DNA from: JBBDIM01 sp040880405
GTDB lineage: Bacteria; Planctomycetota; Planctomycetia; Pirellulales; Pirellulaceae
Direction: 5' to 3'
NCBI GenBank assembly: GCA_040880405.1
Contig: JBBDIM010000144.1
Coordinates: 1 to 64,000 of the forward strand
Length of the DNA stretch: 64,000 nt
Under the pieces are notes generated by a model that worked only from the letters and a program-made list of their open reading frames with translations, was not told where the DNA came from and did not search any database. The stretch's first letter is position 1. Each line of letters starts with the position of its first letter. Both the position numbers and the translations under genes were made by a program. Below are positions 16,048 to 23,862 of the stretch, piece after piece.

Positions 16048-17439
16048 ATGAAAAAAATTTCGATTCGTGAGGCGCGGCAGGCGGATTGTGTAGGCCAACA
16101 GGTCCGGCTCGACGGCTGGGTTCGGACTCGGCGCGATTCCAAAGGGGGCTTCAGTTTCATCGAACTGAACGACGGCTCATGCCTGGCCAACATCCAGATT
16201 GTGGCCGACGGCAGCCTGGAGAACTACGAGCAGCAGATCAAGCATCTTTCGCCCGGTTCTTCGATCCGCGTGACCGGCGAGATCAAGGCCTCGCAGGGAA
16301 AAGGGCAAGCCACGGAACTGCACGCCGCGGAGGTCTTTGTCTACGGACTGGCCGACCCGGAGCATTATCCGCTGCAAAAGAAACGGCACTCGTTCGAGAA
16401 GCTGCGAGAGTGGGCTCACCTCCGAACGCGGTCGAATACGTTCGGAGCGGTGTTTCGTGTGCGGAACCAGGTCTCCCACTCGATTCATCAGTTCTTCCAG
16501 GAACGGGGTTTCCTATACGTCCACACCCCGATCATTACCGCGTCCGACTGCGAAGGGGCGGGCGAGATGTTCAAGGTCACCACCCTCGACCTCGACCAAC
16601 CACCGAAGAAGGATGGCAAAGTCGATTTCTCGCAAGACTTTTTCCAGCGGCCTTCCTATCTGACCGTGAGCGGGCAATTGGAAGGAGAAATCTTCGCCAC
16701 GTCCCTGGGCAACGTCTACACCTTCGGGCCGACCTTCCGGGCCGAAAATTCCAACACCTCGCGGCACTTGGCGGAGTTTTGGATGGTCGAACCGGAGATG
16801 GCGTTTGCTGATCTCGAAGACAATATGCAGGTGGCCGAGGACTTTTTGAAGCGGATTTTCCGCGATGTGCTCGAAAAGTCGGCCGAGGACATGGAGTTTT
16901 TCCAGCAGCGGGTCGACGACTCGGTGATTTCCACCCTCCAGTCAATTTGCGAGCAAGAATTTCTACGGGTCAGCTACACCGAGGCGATCGACATCTTGGA
17001 AAAGAGCGGCGCGAAGTTCGATTACCCGGTGAGTTGGGGGATGGATCTCCAGTCGGAGCACGAACGCTTTCTCACCGAACAGCACTTTAAGCGGCCGGTG
17101 ATTTTGCACGACTACCCCCGCACGCTCAAGCCATTTTACATGCGTTGTAATGACGATGGCAAAACGGTCCGCGCGATGGACGTGCTGGTTCCCAAGGTGG
17201 GTGAAATCATCGGCGGGAGCCAACGAGAAGAGCGGCTGGACATCCTGACTGGACGAATGTTGGAGCAGAAGCTGAATCCTGACGATTATTGGTGGTATCT
17301 CGACTTACGGCGGTATGGCACGATTCCGCATTCCGGCTTTGGCTTGGGACTGGAACGTGTCCTACAGTTTATTACCGGGATGGGGAATATCCGGGATGTG
17401 ATCCCGCTGCCCCGCACACCCGGCAGCGCGGAGTTTTAG
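16048..17439 (+). CDS. asnS: Asparaginyl-tRNA synthetase
   Basis: Class IIb aminoacyl-tRNA synthetase charging tRNA-Asn. It has an N-terminal OB-fold anticodon-binding domain (about residues 15-110, VRLDGWVRTRRDSKGGFSFI) and the catalytic domain with motif 2 (TFRAENSNTSRHLAEFWMVE) and motif 3 (GFGLGLERVLQFITG). The 463-residue length matches the family. ATG at 16048 is chosen because GGAAAG lies four bases upstream; an in-frame ATG at 16036 would add four residues. It follows the Nramp-like gene by 42 bases and may be co-transcribed with it. Confidence 0.96.
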   Translation: MKKISIREARQADCVGQQVRLDGWVRTRRDSKGGFSFIELNDGSCLANIQIVADGSLENYEQQIKHLSPGSSIRVTGEIKASQGKGQATELHAAEVFVYGLADPEHYPLQKKRHSFEKLREWAHLRTRSNTFGAVFRVRNQVSHSIHQFFQERGFLYVHTPIITASDCEGAGEMFKVTTLDLDQPPKKDGKVDFSQDFFQRPSYLTVSGQLEGEIFATSLGNVYTFGPTFRAENSNTSRHLAEFWMVEPEMAFADLEDNMQVAEDFLKRIFRDVLEKSAEDMEFFQQRVDDSVISTLQSICEQEFLRVSYTEAIDILEKSGAKFDYPVSWGMDLQSEHERFLTEQHFKRPVILHDYPRTLKPFYMRCNDDGKTVRAMDVLVPKVGEIIGGSQREERLDILTGRMLEQKLNPDDYWWYLDLRRYGTIPHSGFGLGLERVLQFITGMGNIRDVIPLPRTPGSAEF

Positions 17440-17482
17440 CCCACGGTATGCCTGCCTGGGGCTCGCTAAGGGAGGATTTACC

Positions 17483-17908
17483 ATGTTCAAACAGTTCGTA
17501 TTGCCATTGGCCGCCGTTATTTTGGCGGCCCTATTGCCTCAGGTTTCCACCGCCGAGGACCTGCAAAAGATCCTCAAGTTGGTTGAAGAGGATAAGGCGC
17601 TACTGCTCGATTTGCGGGAAAAAGTGGAATGGAATAAGGGGCACCTTGAATCGGCCCAACTGACCTCCTTCTCCCAATTTGCGCTGGAGAAGCAGGTCAA
17701 AAAGATCGTCGCGGGTCTGCCACCAGCGGATGAAAAGCAAATTTTTCTTTATTGCCAAAACGGCCGGATGGCCCAAATTGGGGCCAATATCCTCAAGAAG
17801 CATGGAGCCAATGTCACGCCGCTTAAGGCTGGATACACCCAATTGCTCGCCGCCGGATTCGAGAAGGCGGGGAGTAAGCGGGAGCCCGATAAACGGGGAT
17901 TTCGGTAG
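17483..17908 (+). CDS. Secreted rhodanese-like domain protein
   Basis: A 141-residue exported single-domain rhodanese. Residues 1-23 form a signal peptide (FKQFVLPLAAVILAALLP, cleavage near STAED). The domain has LLLDLREKVEWNKGHLESAQ, the usual N-terminal signature, and the catalytic loop IFLYCQNGRMAQIGANIL, in which the cysteine is the sulfur acceptor. The loop CQNGRMA is of the usual size for sulfurtransferases. Periplasmic sulfur transfer or persulfide handling is possible, with no partner visible. An AGGGAGG ribosome site lies shortly before the ATG, 43 bases after asnS. Confidence 0.9.
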   Translation: MFKQFVLPLAAVILAALLPQVSTAEDLQKILKLVEEDKALLLDLREKVEWNKGHLESAQLTSFSQFALEKQVKKIVAGLPPADEKQIFLYCQNGRMAQIGANILKKHGANVTPLKAGYTQLLAAGFEKAGSKREPDKRGFR

Positions 17909-18070
17909 TTTTAGTTTAACGATTCGCCGATAAAGAACTTCCCGATTTCCTAGCGCCCCACATACGTCGGAACACCCAGACCGAGCTCGACGGGTTTAAG
18001 AATCGCGGTTTTTCACAAGGTGCCGGCGACCACGATTGGTTGTTGTCACTACAGAAGAACCAACGCCGGA

Positions 18071-18149
18071 GGCGTGGCCCCATACCAGCCTGGGACATCG
18101 TCCCAGGTACCGGTGCCTATTTACGTGAGGGCTGAAGGCCCGGCCCTAT
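18071..18149 (+). repeat. REP-like repeat, left copy
   Basis: The unit reads ccataccagcctgggac, a short loop, gtcccaggtacc, then gtgagggctgaaggcccggc. It contains the hairpin cctgggac/gtcccagg. It is the inverted counterpart of the copy at 18340-18430, with the transposase tail between them, an arrangement typical of REP-associated (RAYT) transposases. Confidence 0.7.
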
Positions 18150-18159
18150 TTGCTTTAGT

Positions 18160-18321
18160 CCCAGACGTACGCTCGTCGAATTGCACACCGTATTTCTGGA
18201 GAAACATTCGCAGTTCATCCTGAAAACTTCGGGTACGGTGGTGCTGCTCTTGATTGTCGATATAGGCTATTAATGCATTCAGATCGGATGGCCCAACGGA
18301 GAACGCAGCGTAGTCAGGCAT
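18160..18321 (-). pseudogene. IS200/RAYT-type transposase, C-terminal remnant
   Basis: About 54 codons on the minus strand read DYAAFSVGPSDLNALIAYID then NQEQHHRTRSFQDELRMF and KYGVQFDERTSG. This matches the end of Y1 transposases of the IS200/REP-associated type, whose usual close is '..YGAFSVS.S....V..YI..Q..HHR..SF..E....L.....E.DERY..'. The HUH and catalytic tyrosine region is absent, so the gene is dead. Frame continuity upstream to 18576 consists of repeat sequence, not protein. Confidence 0.8.
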
Positions 18322-18339
18322 TGAGCGTTTTCCAAGAGA

Positions 18340-18430
18340 TAGCACCGGGCCTACAGCCCTCACGCTCAATTTGAAACCAATACCTGGGACTAACGTCCCA
18401 CGCCTGGTATAGGGCCGGGCCGCTGGCCCT
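18340..18430 (-). repeat. REP-like repeat, right copy
   Basis: On the minus strand this reads ggcccggccctataccaggc, then gtgggacgttagtcccaggt, and later gcgtgagggctgtaggcccg. It is an imperfect inverted copy of 18071-18149. Differences between the copies show that both have drifted. Confidence 0.7.
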
Positions 18431-18505
18431 TTGGATTTCCGCCGGGATCGGGCCTTTATTACAAGGCAAGCAAGGAAGTTGTTTTTGGCGTCCCCTAAAT
18501 GCAAA

Positions 18506-18525
18506 GCGTGGGCATGGCACCCGAT
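18506..18525 (+). repeat. 20-base dispersed repeat, copy 1
   Basis: The sequence gcgtgggcatggcacccgat occurs here and identically at 37275-37294, about 19 kb away and in both cases in an intergenic stretch. Confidence 0.7.
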
Positions 18526-18585
18526 ATTCTTTCGGGCGTGTCTCACTGACGGCTCGTCCGCTAGTTCCACCCGCATTCTAGGCCC

Positions 18586-19011
18586 TTACAAAAAGCCACC
18601 CATCCTCGCCAGCAGCAAAATCCACGGGATGGTGCAGATGATGATCGCTACGCGGTTGATCGCACGCGGGGCTTTGCGGCGGCGGTTGTACTGCACCACC
18701 GGTGCCAAAAACAGCCCGAAGGTCCCCATCACGATCGCTACAAACAGCACCAGCCCCGAGACCGCTAACAGGTTTCGCTGAGCGTCCTCCTCCGGGGCGA
18801 CCATTCTGGCCGAAATCTCCAGCCCCCCGATCGCCAAAAGCAGCATCAACGTGCCGAAGCTGCACAGCATCCAGAAGATGGTCATCGCCTCGGTGGCACG
18901 CGATTCGGCGATACCGGCGGCCCGCACCGGATCGGTGGTGGCTTTGCGGCGTTTCCGGGCCTTTTTTGACGAGGGGGTCTTGGACAAGGGGCGACTCCTG
19001 GGGGTGGTCAA
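18586..19011 (-). CDS. Small membrane protein of unknown function
   Basis: A 141-residue protein with a basic N-terminus (residues 1-40, rich in Lys, Arg and Ser) and three hydrophobic spans at about 42-65 (MTIFWMLCSFGTLMLLLAIG), 82-108 (LLAVSGLVLFVAIVMGTFGL) and 119-140 (RVAIIICTIPWILLLARMGG). The positive-inside rule puts the N-terminus in the cytoplasm. No family is recognised. An overlapping frame of similar length on the same strand is not membrane-like and was rejected. It follows the oxidoreductase gene and its terminator on the same strand. Confidence 0.7.
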   Translation of the reverse strand: MTTPRSRPLSKTPSSKKARKRRKATTDPVRAAGIAESRATEAMTIFWMLCSFGTLMLLLAIGGLEISARMVAPEEDAQRNLLAVSGLVLFVAIVMGTFGLFLAPVVQYNRRRKAPRAINRVAIIICTIPWILLLARMGGFL

Positions 19012-19102
19012 CGAGTCGGAGGAGGATCACTGATCAGCGGAGATCGATTGTACTCCAGTCCACCAGTGGTTTCCCATCGGTCCAAGACCGGAAATTCCAA
19101 AG

Positions 19103-19142
19103 AAACACCCCGCTGGTAAAAGAACTTACCGGCGGGGTGTTT
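19103..19142 (-). terminator. Terminator after the oxidoreductase gene
   Basis: Seventeen-base arms, aaacaccccgctggtaa and ttaccggcggggtgttt, pair with one mismatch around a six-base loop. The hairpin starts 30 bases past the stop of the minus-strand gene and is followed on that strand by tttcttt. Confidence 0.85.
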
Positions 19143-19171
19143 TGTAACTTCAGGTTTAGGAGGATGTCGTC

Positions 19172-20287
19172 CTAGCCGAGAGTGAATTCCGGCAGACGCA
19201 CGATCTCGCCCCCCTTCATGGTCGATTCATGGGCGCAGATCCCGACGCAGGTCCAGTTGGCACTGACCACCGCATTAGGGCGCGGCTGGCGGTCTTCAAC
19301 CAACGACGAGACAAACTCGTGGACCAAGTGAGGATGCGATCCGCCGTGGCCGCCCCCTTGCAGAAACGACAGGTGTTCCGCGTCCTGGATCGACTGGGTG
19401 AACTTTTGGATCGGCTGAGGCAACAGGTGGGCGAAGTCCGGAATGGTAATCCGCTCGGGGATTTTCGGCTCCGGCTTTTTGGCCGTGTGCAGCACATGCT
19501 CGTCCCCTTCGACTAGCGCCCACTCAAAGCTCTTCTTCGTGCCGTACACGTCAAAGCTTTCGCGATACTGCCGCGCCGTATCGAACAGGAACCGCCAGAT
19601 GTGGGCGGCGATATCGGAGTCCTTGATTTTGATATGGCACGATTCCACCGCGTACGGATTGCCCGACTTTTCAGCCAAGGCGTTGTTGATGCTCCCGGAA
19701 CCGACGCAGCTCACGTATTCCGCCAACCCATCGACCAAACCCAACACCGGGCTGACGACATGCGTGGCGTAGTGCATCGGGATCATCCGCTCCCAGTACT
19801 CCGGCCAACCCTCCATGTCTTGCGGGTGCGAGGCCTGCATGTATTGGATTTTGCCCAGCTCGCCCGACTCGTAAAGCTGTTTGATGAAGAGGAATTCGCG
19901 GCTGTAAACGACCGTTTCTGCCATCATGTATTTGAGCCCGGTCTCGGCAACCTTTTCGACGATTTTGCGACAGTCGTCGATCGTGGTGGCCATCGGCACG
20001 GTACACATCACATGCTTGCCGGCGTCTAAGGCCTTGAGCGACATCCAGCCGTGATCTGGAATGGGGCTGTTGATATGCACGAAATCAACCGCCGGATCGG
20101 CCAGGACCTGGTCGAAGGTGGTGTATCGTTTTTCAATCTCAAAGGCATCGGCCACCTCGTGCAGTTGCTTTTCGTCCCGACGACAAACCGCATACGGATT
20201 GGCATGCGGATGGGCCTGATAAATGGGAAGAAACTCCGCTCCGAACCCGAGGCCGATCACGGCTACGTTGAACTTCTTGTCAGTCAT
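19172..20287 (-). CDS. Gfo/Idh/MocA family oxidoreductase
   Basis: NAD(P)-dependent oxidoreductase of the glucose-fructose oxidoreductase/inositol dehydrogenase family, 371 residues. It has an N-terminal Rossmann fold (NVAVIGLGFGAEFLPIYQ), DFVHINSPIPDHGWMSLKAL, the family GKHVMCTVPMATTIDDCRKI in place of the usual EKP motif, and a C-terminal alpha/beta domain. The ATG at 20287 is chosen because it directly precedes the nucleotide-binding strand. The gene diverges from a XylR-type regulator 222 bases away, so it probably belongs to a sugar or sugar-acid pathway controlled by that protein. Substrate is not predictable. Confidence 0.9.
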   Translation of the reverse strand: MTDKKFNVAVIGLGFGAEFLPIYQAHPHANPYAVCRRDEKQLHEVADAFEIEKRYTTFDQVLADPAVDFVHINSPIPDHGWMSLKALDAGKHVMCTVPMATTIDDCRKIVEKVAETGLKYMMAETVVYSREFLFIKQLYESGELGKIQYMQASHPQDMEGWPEYWERMIPMHYATHVVSPVLGLVDGLAEYVSCVGSGSINNALAEKSGNPYAVESCHIKIKDSDIAAHIWRFLFDTARQYRESFDVYGTKKSFEWALVEGDEHVLHTAKKPEPKIPERITIPDFAHLLPQPIQKFTQSIQDAEHLSFLQGGGHGGSHPHLVHEFVSSLVEDRQPRPNAVVSANWTCVGICAHESTMKGGEIVRLPEFTLG

Positions 20288-20509
20288 GGCTTGTCTCAAT
20301 GCGGGGCGTGGAAAAAAAATGGGATGGGAAGTCAAAAAAGGGAAGACCGCTAGGCGATTCTAACTTAGGGGAAATTGGGTTGATTGCCATGAGATATCGC
20401 GCATAAAATAAGAGGAAATTTACAACGACCGGCGGCGAGGCCGAATTTCTCCGTTAGAATCAACCGCATCAATAATTTCCCACCAACTCCATAACCCCCA
20501 CCCTGTCGC

Positions 20510-21667
20510 ATGAAACGACGATCCGCCGTAGCGCTGTTGATCGAAACGTCGAATGCGTATGCGCGGGGTCTCTTGGATGGCGTGGTGCGGTACATGGAGG
20601 AGCATCAGCGGTGGTCGGTCTATTTGCCGGAGCAAGGCCGCGGGGCGAGTCCGCCCGCTTGGCTGAGGCAATGGCATGGGGACGGGTTGATCGCTCGGGT
20701 CGAGAACGCGGAAATCGCCGAGGCGGTTCGGCGAATGAAAGTCCCGGTCGTCGATGTGAGCGCCGCGCGGTTGATCGAGGAGATCCCCTGGGTCGAGACC
20801 GACGATCGCGGCATCATCGAGCTTGCTTTGCAACACCTGATGCAGCGAGGCTTCGCGAACTTCGCCTTCTGTGGCGACGCTCAGTTCGCGTGGTCCATTT
20901 GGCGGAAGCACTACTTCGAGCAGCAGATTACGGAGGCAGGGCATGAGCCGCATGTCTTCGAGCTTTCACCAACCGAGGCGGCTGGCTCGTCTCCGGATCG
21001 GCAAAAGAAAGACCTGATCCGCTGGCTGAAGGCCCTGCCCAAGCCGGTGGGGATTGTCACCTGTTATGATATTTTGGGGCAACGGATTTTAGACGTCTGC
21101 CGAGAACTGGAAATCGATGTGCCGCAGCAGGTCGCGGTGATTGGGGTCGATAACGACCGCCTGTTGTGCGACCTCTGCTCTCCGCCACTGTCAAGCGTCA
21201 TCCCCGACAGCCGCCGAACCGGCTACGAAGCGGCTAAACTGCTCGACCGGATGATGCATGGCGAGAAGGTCTCAGGCGAAGGGACGTTGATCCCACCGCT
21301 AGGCATCGCCACCCGGCGGTCCACCGATGTCCTGGCCACCGACGATCCCCTGGTCGCCAAAGCGATGCACTTTATCCGGGAACATGCCTGCGACGGGATC
21401 AACGTCCGGGACGTCCTGTCAGCGGTCGCCAGCTCGCGGAGGGTGCTGGAATATCGCTTCAAAAAGATCACCGGCTACACCCCACACGAGGCGATCGTCC
21501 TACAGCGGCTCGACCGAGTCCGGCAACTACTGCAAGACTCGGACCTTTCAATCTCCGTCATCGCCGACCGGGCCGGCTTCGAACACGTCGAGTACATGAG
21601 CGCCGCCTTTCGCAAAAAGGTGGGGGTATCGCCTTCGGCGTATCGGCGGAAGGTGCAACCGCGGTGA
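20510..21667 (+). CDS. XylR-type AraC family transcriptional regulator
   Basis: A 385-residue regulator with an N-terminal LacI/periplasmic-binding-like sensor domain (about residues 5-275, including VAVIGVDNDRLLCDLCSPPL) and a C-terminal AraC helix-turn-helix domain (about 285-385, with SISVIADRAGFEHVEYMSAA and FRKKVGVSPSAYRRK). This architecture is that of the xylose regulator XylR. Many planctomycete paralogues exist and sense unknown carbohydrates. It diverges from a Gfo/Idh/MocA oxidoreductase gene, the likely target. The gene is followed by a nested palindromic element. Confidence 0.93.
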   Translation: MKRRSAVALLIETSNAYARGLLDGVVRYMEEHQRWSVYLPEQGRGASPPAWLRQWHGDGLIARVENAEIAEAVRRMKVPVVDVSAARLIEEIPWVETDDRGIIELALQHLMQRGFANFAFCGDAQFAWSIWRKHYFEQQITEAGHEPHVFELSPTEAAGSSPDRQKKDLIRWLKALPKPVGIVTCYDILGQRILDVCRELEIDVPQQVAVIGVDNDRLLCDLCSPPLSSVIPDSRRTGYEAAKLLDRMMHGEKVSGEGTLIPPLGIATRRSTDVLATDDPLVAKAMHFIREHACDGINVRDVLSAVASSRRVLEYRFKKITGYTPHEAIVLQRLDRVRQLLQDSDLSISVIADRAGFEHVEYMSAAFRKKVGVSPSAYRRKVQPR

Positions 21668-21689
21668 GCAGTGAAAGGGAAAACTCTCA

Positions 21690-21903
21690 GGGGATGAGTC
21701 CCCTCGCTTGCCAACCGAGTCAACGAAAGCCCTTTCGAATGGCCTCCATCGCGGGACTTATCCCCTTTTCGCGCGACAGGCCAAGGGCGTATCCATTTTC
21801 CTACCGCGCACTCGCTTCGGCGCGGCGAGGGGGATAAGTCCAATTATCGCTGGGCCCATCGGGCTGCGTCCCCAGCCACTTCTTGATAATCGGACTCATC
21901 CCC
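21690..21903. repeat. Nested inverted-repeat element (MITE-like)
   Basis: Four copies of one 12-mer lie in alternating orientation: GGGGATGAGTCC at 21690-21701, GGACTTATCCCC at 21754-21765, GGGGATAAGTCC at 21830-21841 and GGACTCATCCCC at 21892-21903. The first and last, and the middle two, are perfect inverted pairs, giving a 214-base nested palindrome. It fills the space between the convergent XylR-type and cupin genes. No protein is encoded. Confidence 0.7.
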
Positions 21904-21954
21904 TGCGAGGTTGAGCCGCTCCTTGAAACGAATCAAATCATCGCTTTCGCCAGG

Positions 21955-22314
21955 TCACTCCCCTTCCCCGTTAAGAACACTCGCTGAGGCCTCGCCCAAA
22001 TAATCTTCGCGAACCGGCTGAAAGGCGTCAATAATTCGGCAGCTCGTGATGGCTTTGCCTTGGTGGTGGGCGCTGGGCGGAATCACTCCGACTTGGCCTG
22101 CGCTAAGCGTGTGGGTGATGCCGTCGATGGTTAGTTCGAAGGTCCCTTCCAGGACATGGGCCACTTGTTCGTGAGGATGGCTGTGAGGTGGGAGGATCGC
22201 TCCCTCGTCGATGGTCCAGTAGGCGAAGGTCATTCGCTCGCTATGGACGAAGCGGACGTGGAAACCGGGGATCAGCTCCCTCGGTTCGATGGATTGGAGG
22301 TCGAACTGCGGCAT
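21955..22314 (-). CDS. Small cupin-domain protein
   Basis: A 119-residue single-domain cupin. The first motif HSHPHEQVAHVLEGTFEL gives the metal ligands (two His, one further His and Glu) and the second motif reads GQVGVIPPSAHHQGKA. The family includes dioxygenases, isomerases and sensors, and such small members often act on sugars (for example KdgF-type). The gene is on the minus strand, 95 bases beyond the DUF1501 gene, but no functional link is evident. Confidence 0.88.
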   Translation of the reverse strand: MPQFDLQSIEPRELIPGFHVRFVHSERMTFAYWTIDEGAILPPHSHPHEQVAHVLEGTFELTIDGITHTLSAGQVGVIPPSAHHQGKAITSCRIIDAFQPVREDYLGEASASVLNGEGE

Positions 22315-22409
22315 GTGAGGTCACTTCCCGATGAGATCATTGATTTGCACGCCGGCTCGTGCCGACGGGGACGTCGGCGGTCCCAGGGAGACGCACTTTG
22401 CGCCCTATC

Positions 22410-23846
22410 TTACGTCAAAATATCGTGGACGACCCTAGCCGGTCGGCCGGCGGTGATTTGTTGTTCTTGGCCGTTGTGCAGGTAGCGGACCTCTTCATGG
22501 TGGAGGCCGAACTGGTGGAACAAGGTGGCCTGGTAGTCGTTGGGGGTGACGACATCGACCACCGCTTTGTGTCCTACCTCGTCGGTCTCGCCGTAGATGA
22601 AGCCTGGTTTGATTCCACCCCCGGCCAGCCAGACGCTAAAGCCTTGGCCGTTATGGTCTCGGCCGCAGGCATCTCCCTCTCCTTCCGAGACGGGGAGCCG
22701 CCCGATTTCGCCACCCCAGTGGACGATCGTGCTATCGAGCAAACCGCGCTGTTTCAGGTCGGTTACTAAAGCGGCGGCGGGTCGATCGGTCCGCTTGGCG
22801 ATCGCCGAAAGTCCGCCGCGGAGGTTGCTGTGGTTGTCCCAGGGCTGGTTGGCTAGGAACAACTGAACAAACCGCACACCCCGTTCGATCAACCGCCGGG
22901 CGATCAGGCAGCGCGTGCCGTACTCGCGGGTCTCCGGTTCGTCCAGGCCGTACATGGTTTTGGTGGCGGCGGTTTCGCCGGAAATATCCAAGGCGTCGGT
23001 CGCTTCAATCTGCATCCGAGCCGCCAACTCATAACTCGCGATCCGGGCCTCCAGGTCGGCCTCGCCGGGGTGTTTTTCGAGATGGTTCTCGTTCAACGTG
23101 CGAAGCAGGTCGAGGTTGTGGGCTTGGAGTTTGCCTTTGAGGTGGGGTGGTGGATCAAGGTTCAAAATGCGAGGTTCCTGGGCGCGAAGGACCGTCCCTT
23201 GAAACAGCGGCGGCATGAAACCGTTGGTCCAGTTATTGACGCCATCGACCGGATGCCCGCCGGGGTCGACCAGCACCATATAGGCGGGCAGGTTTTGCGT
23301 TTCACTTCCCAAGGCGTAGGTGAGCCAGGCCCCGAGAGTCGGCCGGCCTAATACCGCGGGAATCCCCCCATGGAAATAACGGATTGAGACCTCGTGGCCG
23401 TTGTGGCCTGTTTGCATCGAGCGAATTAGGCAGATGTCGTCCGCGATTTTTTGGGTGTAAGGGAGCAGCTCGGAAAGCTCCATGCCAGACTCACCACACT
23501 TGGTGAACTTCCAGGGGCTGCCGAGTAGTCGTTTGCTGGCGCGGTTCACGAAGCTGTAATGGACATCGCCGGTGTAGTCGGTACCGTCGAGCCTTTGGAG
23601 TTCCGGTTTGGGATCGGTCAAATCGACATGCGATGGCCCCCCATGCATGAACAGCGAGATCATCGCCTTGGCCTGTGGGGCGAAGGCTGTCGGTTTGGGC
23701 TTCATGTCGAACGAGGCGGGCCGCTCCAGCGGTTTGGCGGGGTTGGCGCGGAGGTCGTCCTGCAAGAGCGAGGCGAGTGCTAAACCGCCGAACCCCATGG
23801 CGTTATGCCGGAGGAAATCACGTCGGTTGGGCTGCTGTTGGTTCAT
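22410..23846 (-). CDS. DUF1501 domain-containing protein (Tat-type leader)
   Basis: A 478-residue protein of the DUF1501 family, in the alkaline-phosphatase/sulfatase-like superfamily. The ATG at 23846 is chosen because it begins with a Tat-like leader (NRRDFLRHNAMGFGGLALAS). Landmarks are MISLFMHGGPSHVDLTDPKP, GHNGHEVSIRYFHGGIPAVL, NQPWDNHSNLRGGL and VHWGGEIGRLPVSEGEGDACGRDHNG (split here for length). The gene follows the PSCyt1-DUF1549-DUF1553 gene by 16 bases on the minus strand. This gene pair is a hallmark of planctomycetes, present in many copies, and its biochemical role is unproven. Confidence 0.92.
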   Translation of the reverse strand: MNQQQPNRRDFLRHNAMGFGGLALASLLQDDLRANPAKPLERPASFDMKPKPTAFAPQAKAMISLFMHGGPSHVDLTDPKPELQRLDGTDYTGDVHYSFVNRASKRLLGSPWKFTKCGESGMELSELLPYTQKIADDICLIRSMQTGHNGHEVSIRYFHGGIPAVLGRPTLGAWLTYALGSETQNLPAYMVLVDPGGHPVDGVNNWTNGFMPPLFQGTVLRAQEPRILNLDPPPHLKGKLQAHNLDLLRTLNENHLEKHPGEADLEARIASYELAARMQIEATDALDISGETAATKTMYGLDEPETREYGTRCLIARRLIERGVRFVQLFLANQPWDNHSNLRGGLSAIAKRTDRPAAALVTDLKQRGLLDSTIVHWGGEIGRLPVSEGEGDACGRDHNGQGFSVWLAGGGIKPGFIYGETDEVGHKAVVDVVTPNDYQATLFHQFGLHHEEVRYLHNGQEQQITAGRPARVVHDILT

Positions 23847-23862
23847 GATATTCGTCTTGTGA

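Larger units (their letters stand above)
17909..18585. other. Repeat-rich intergenic region
   Basis: This 677-base stretch holds no intact gene. It contains a transposase tail flanked by inverted REP-like repeats, and a 20-base phrase (18506-18525) that recurs at 37275-37294. The first 150 bases hold nothing recognisable. Confidence 0.6.

Noticed and set aside
18322..18576. N-terminal extension of the transposase-tail frame
   Set aside because: This part translates repeat DNA (the right REP-like copy and the 20-base dispersed repeat) and shows no transposase similarity.
18578..19030. Alternative 150-codon minus-strand frame overlapping the three-span membrane protein
   Set aside because: It lacks hydrophobic segments or motifs, whereas the frame at 18586-19011 has three clear spans.
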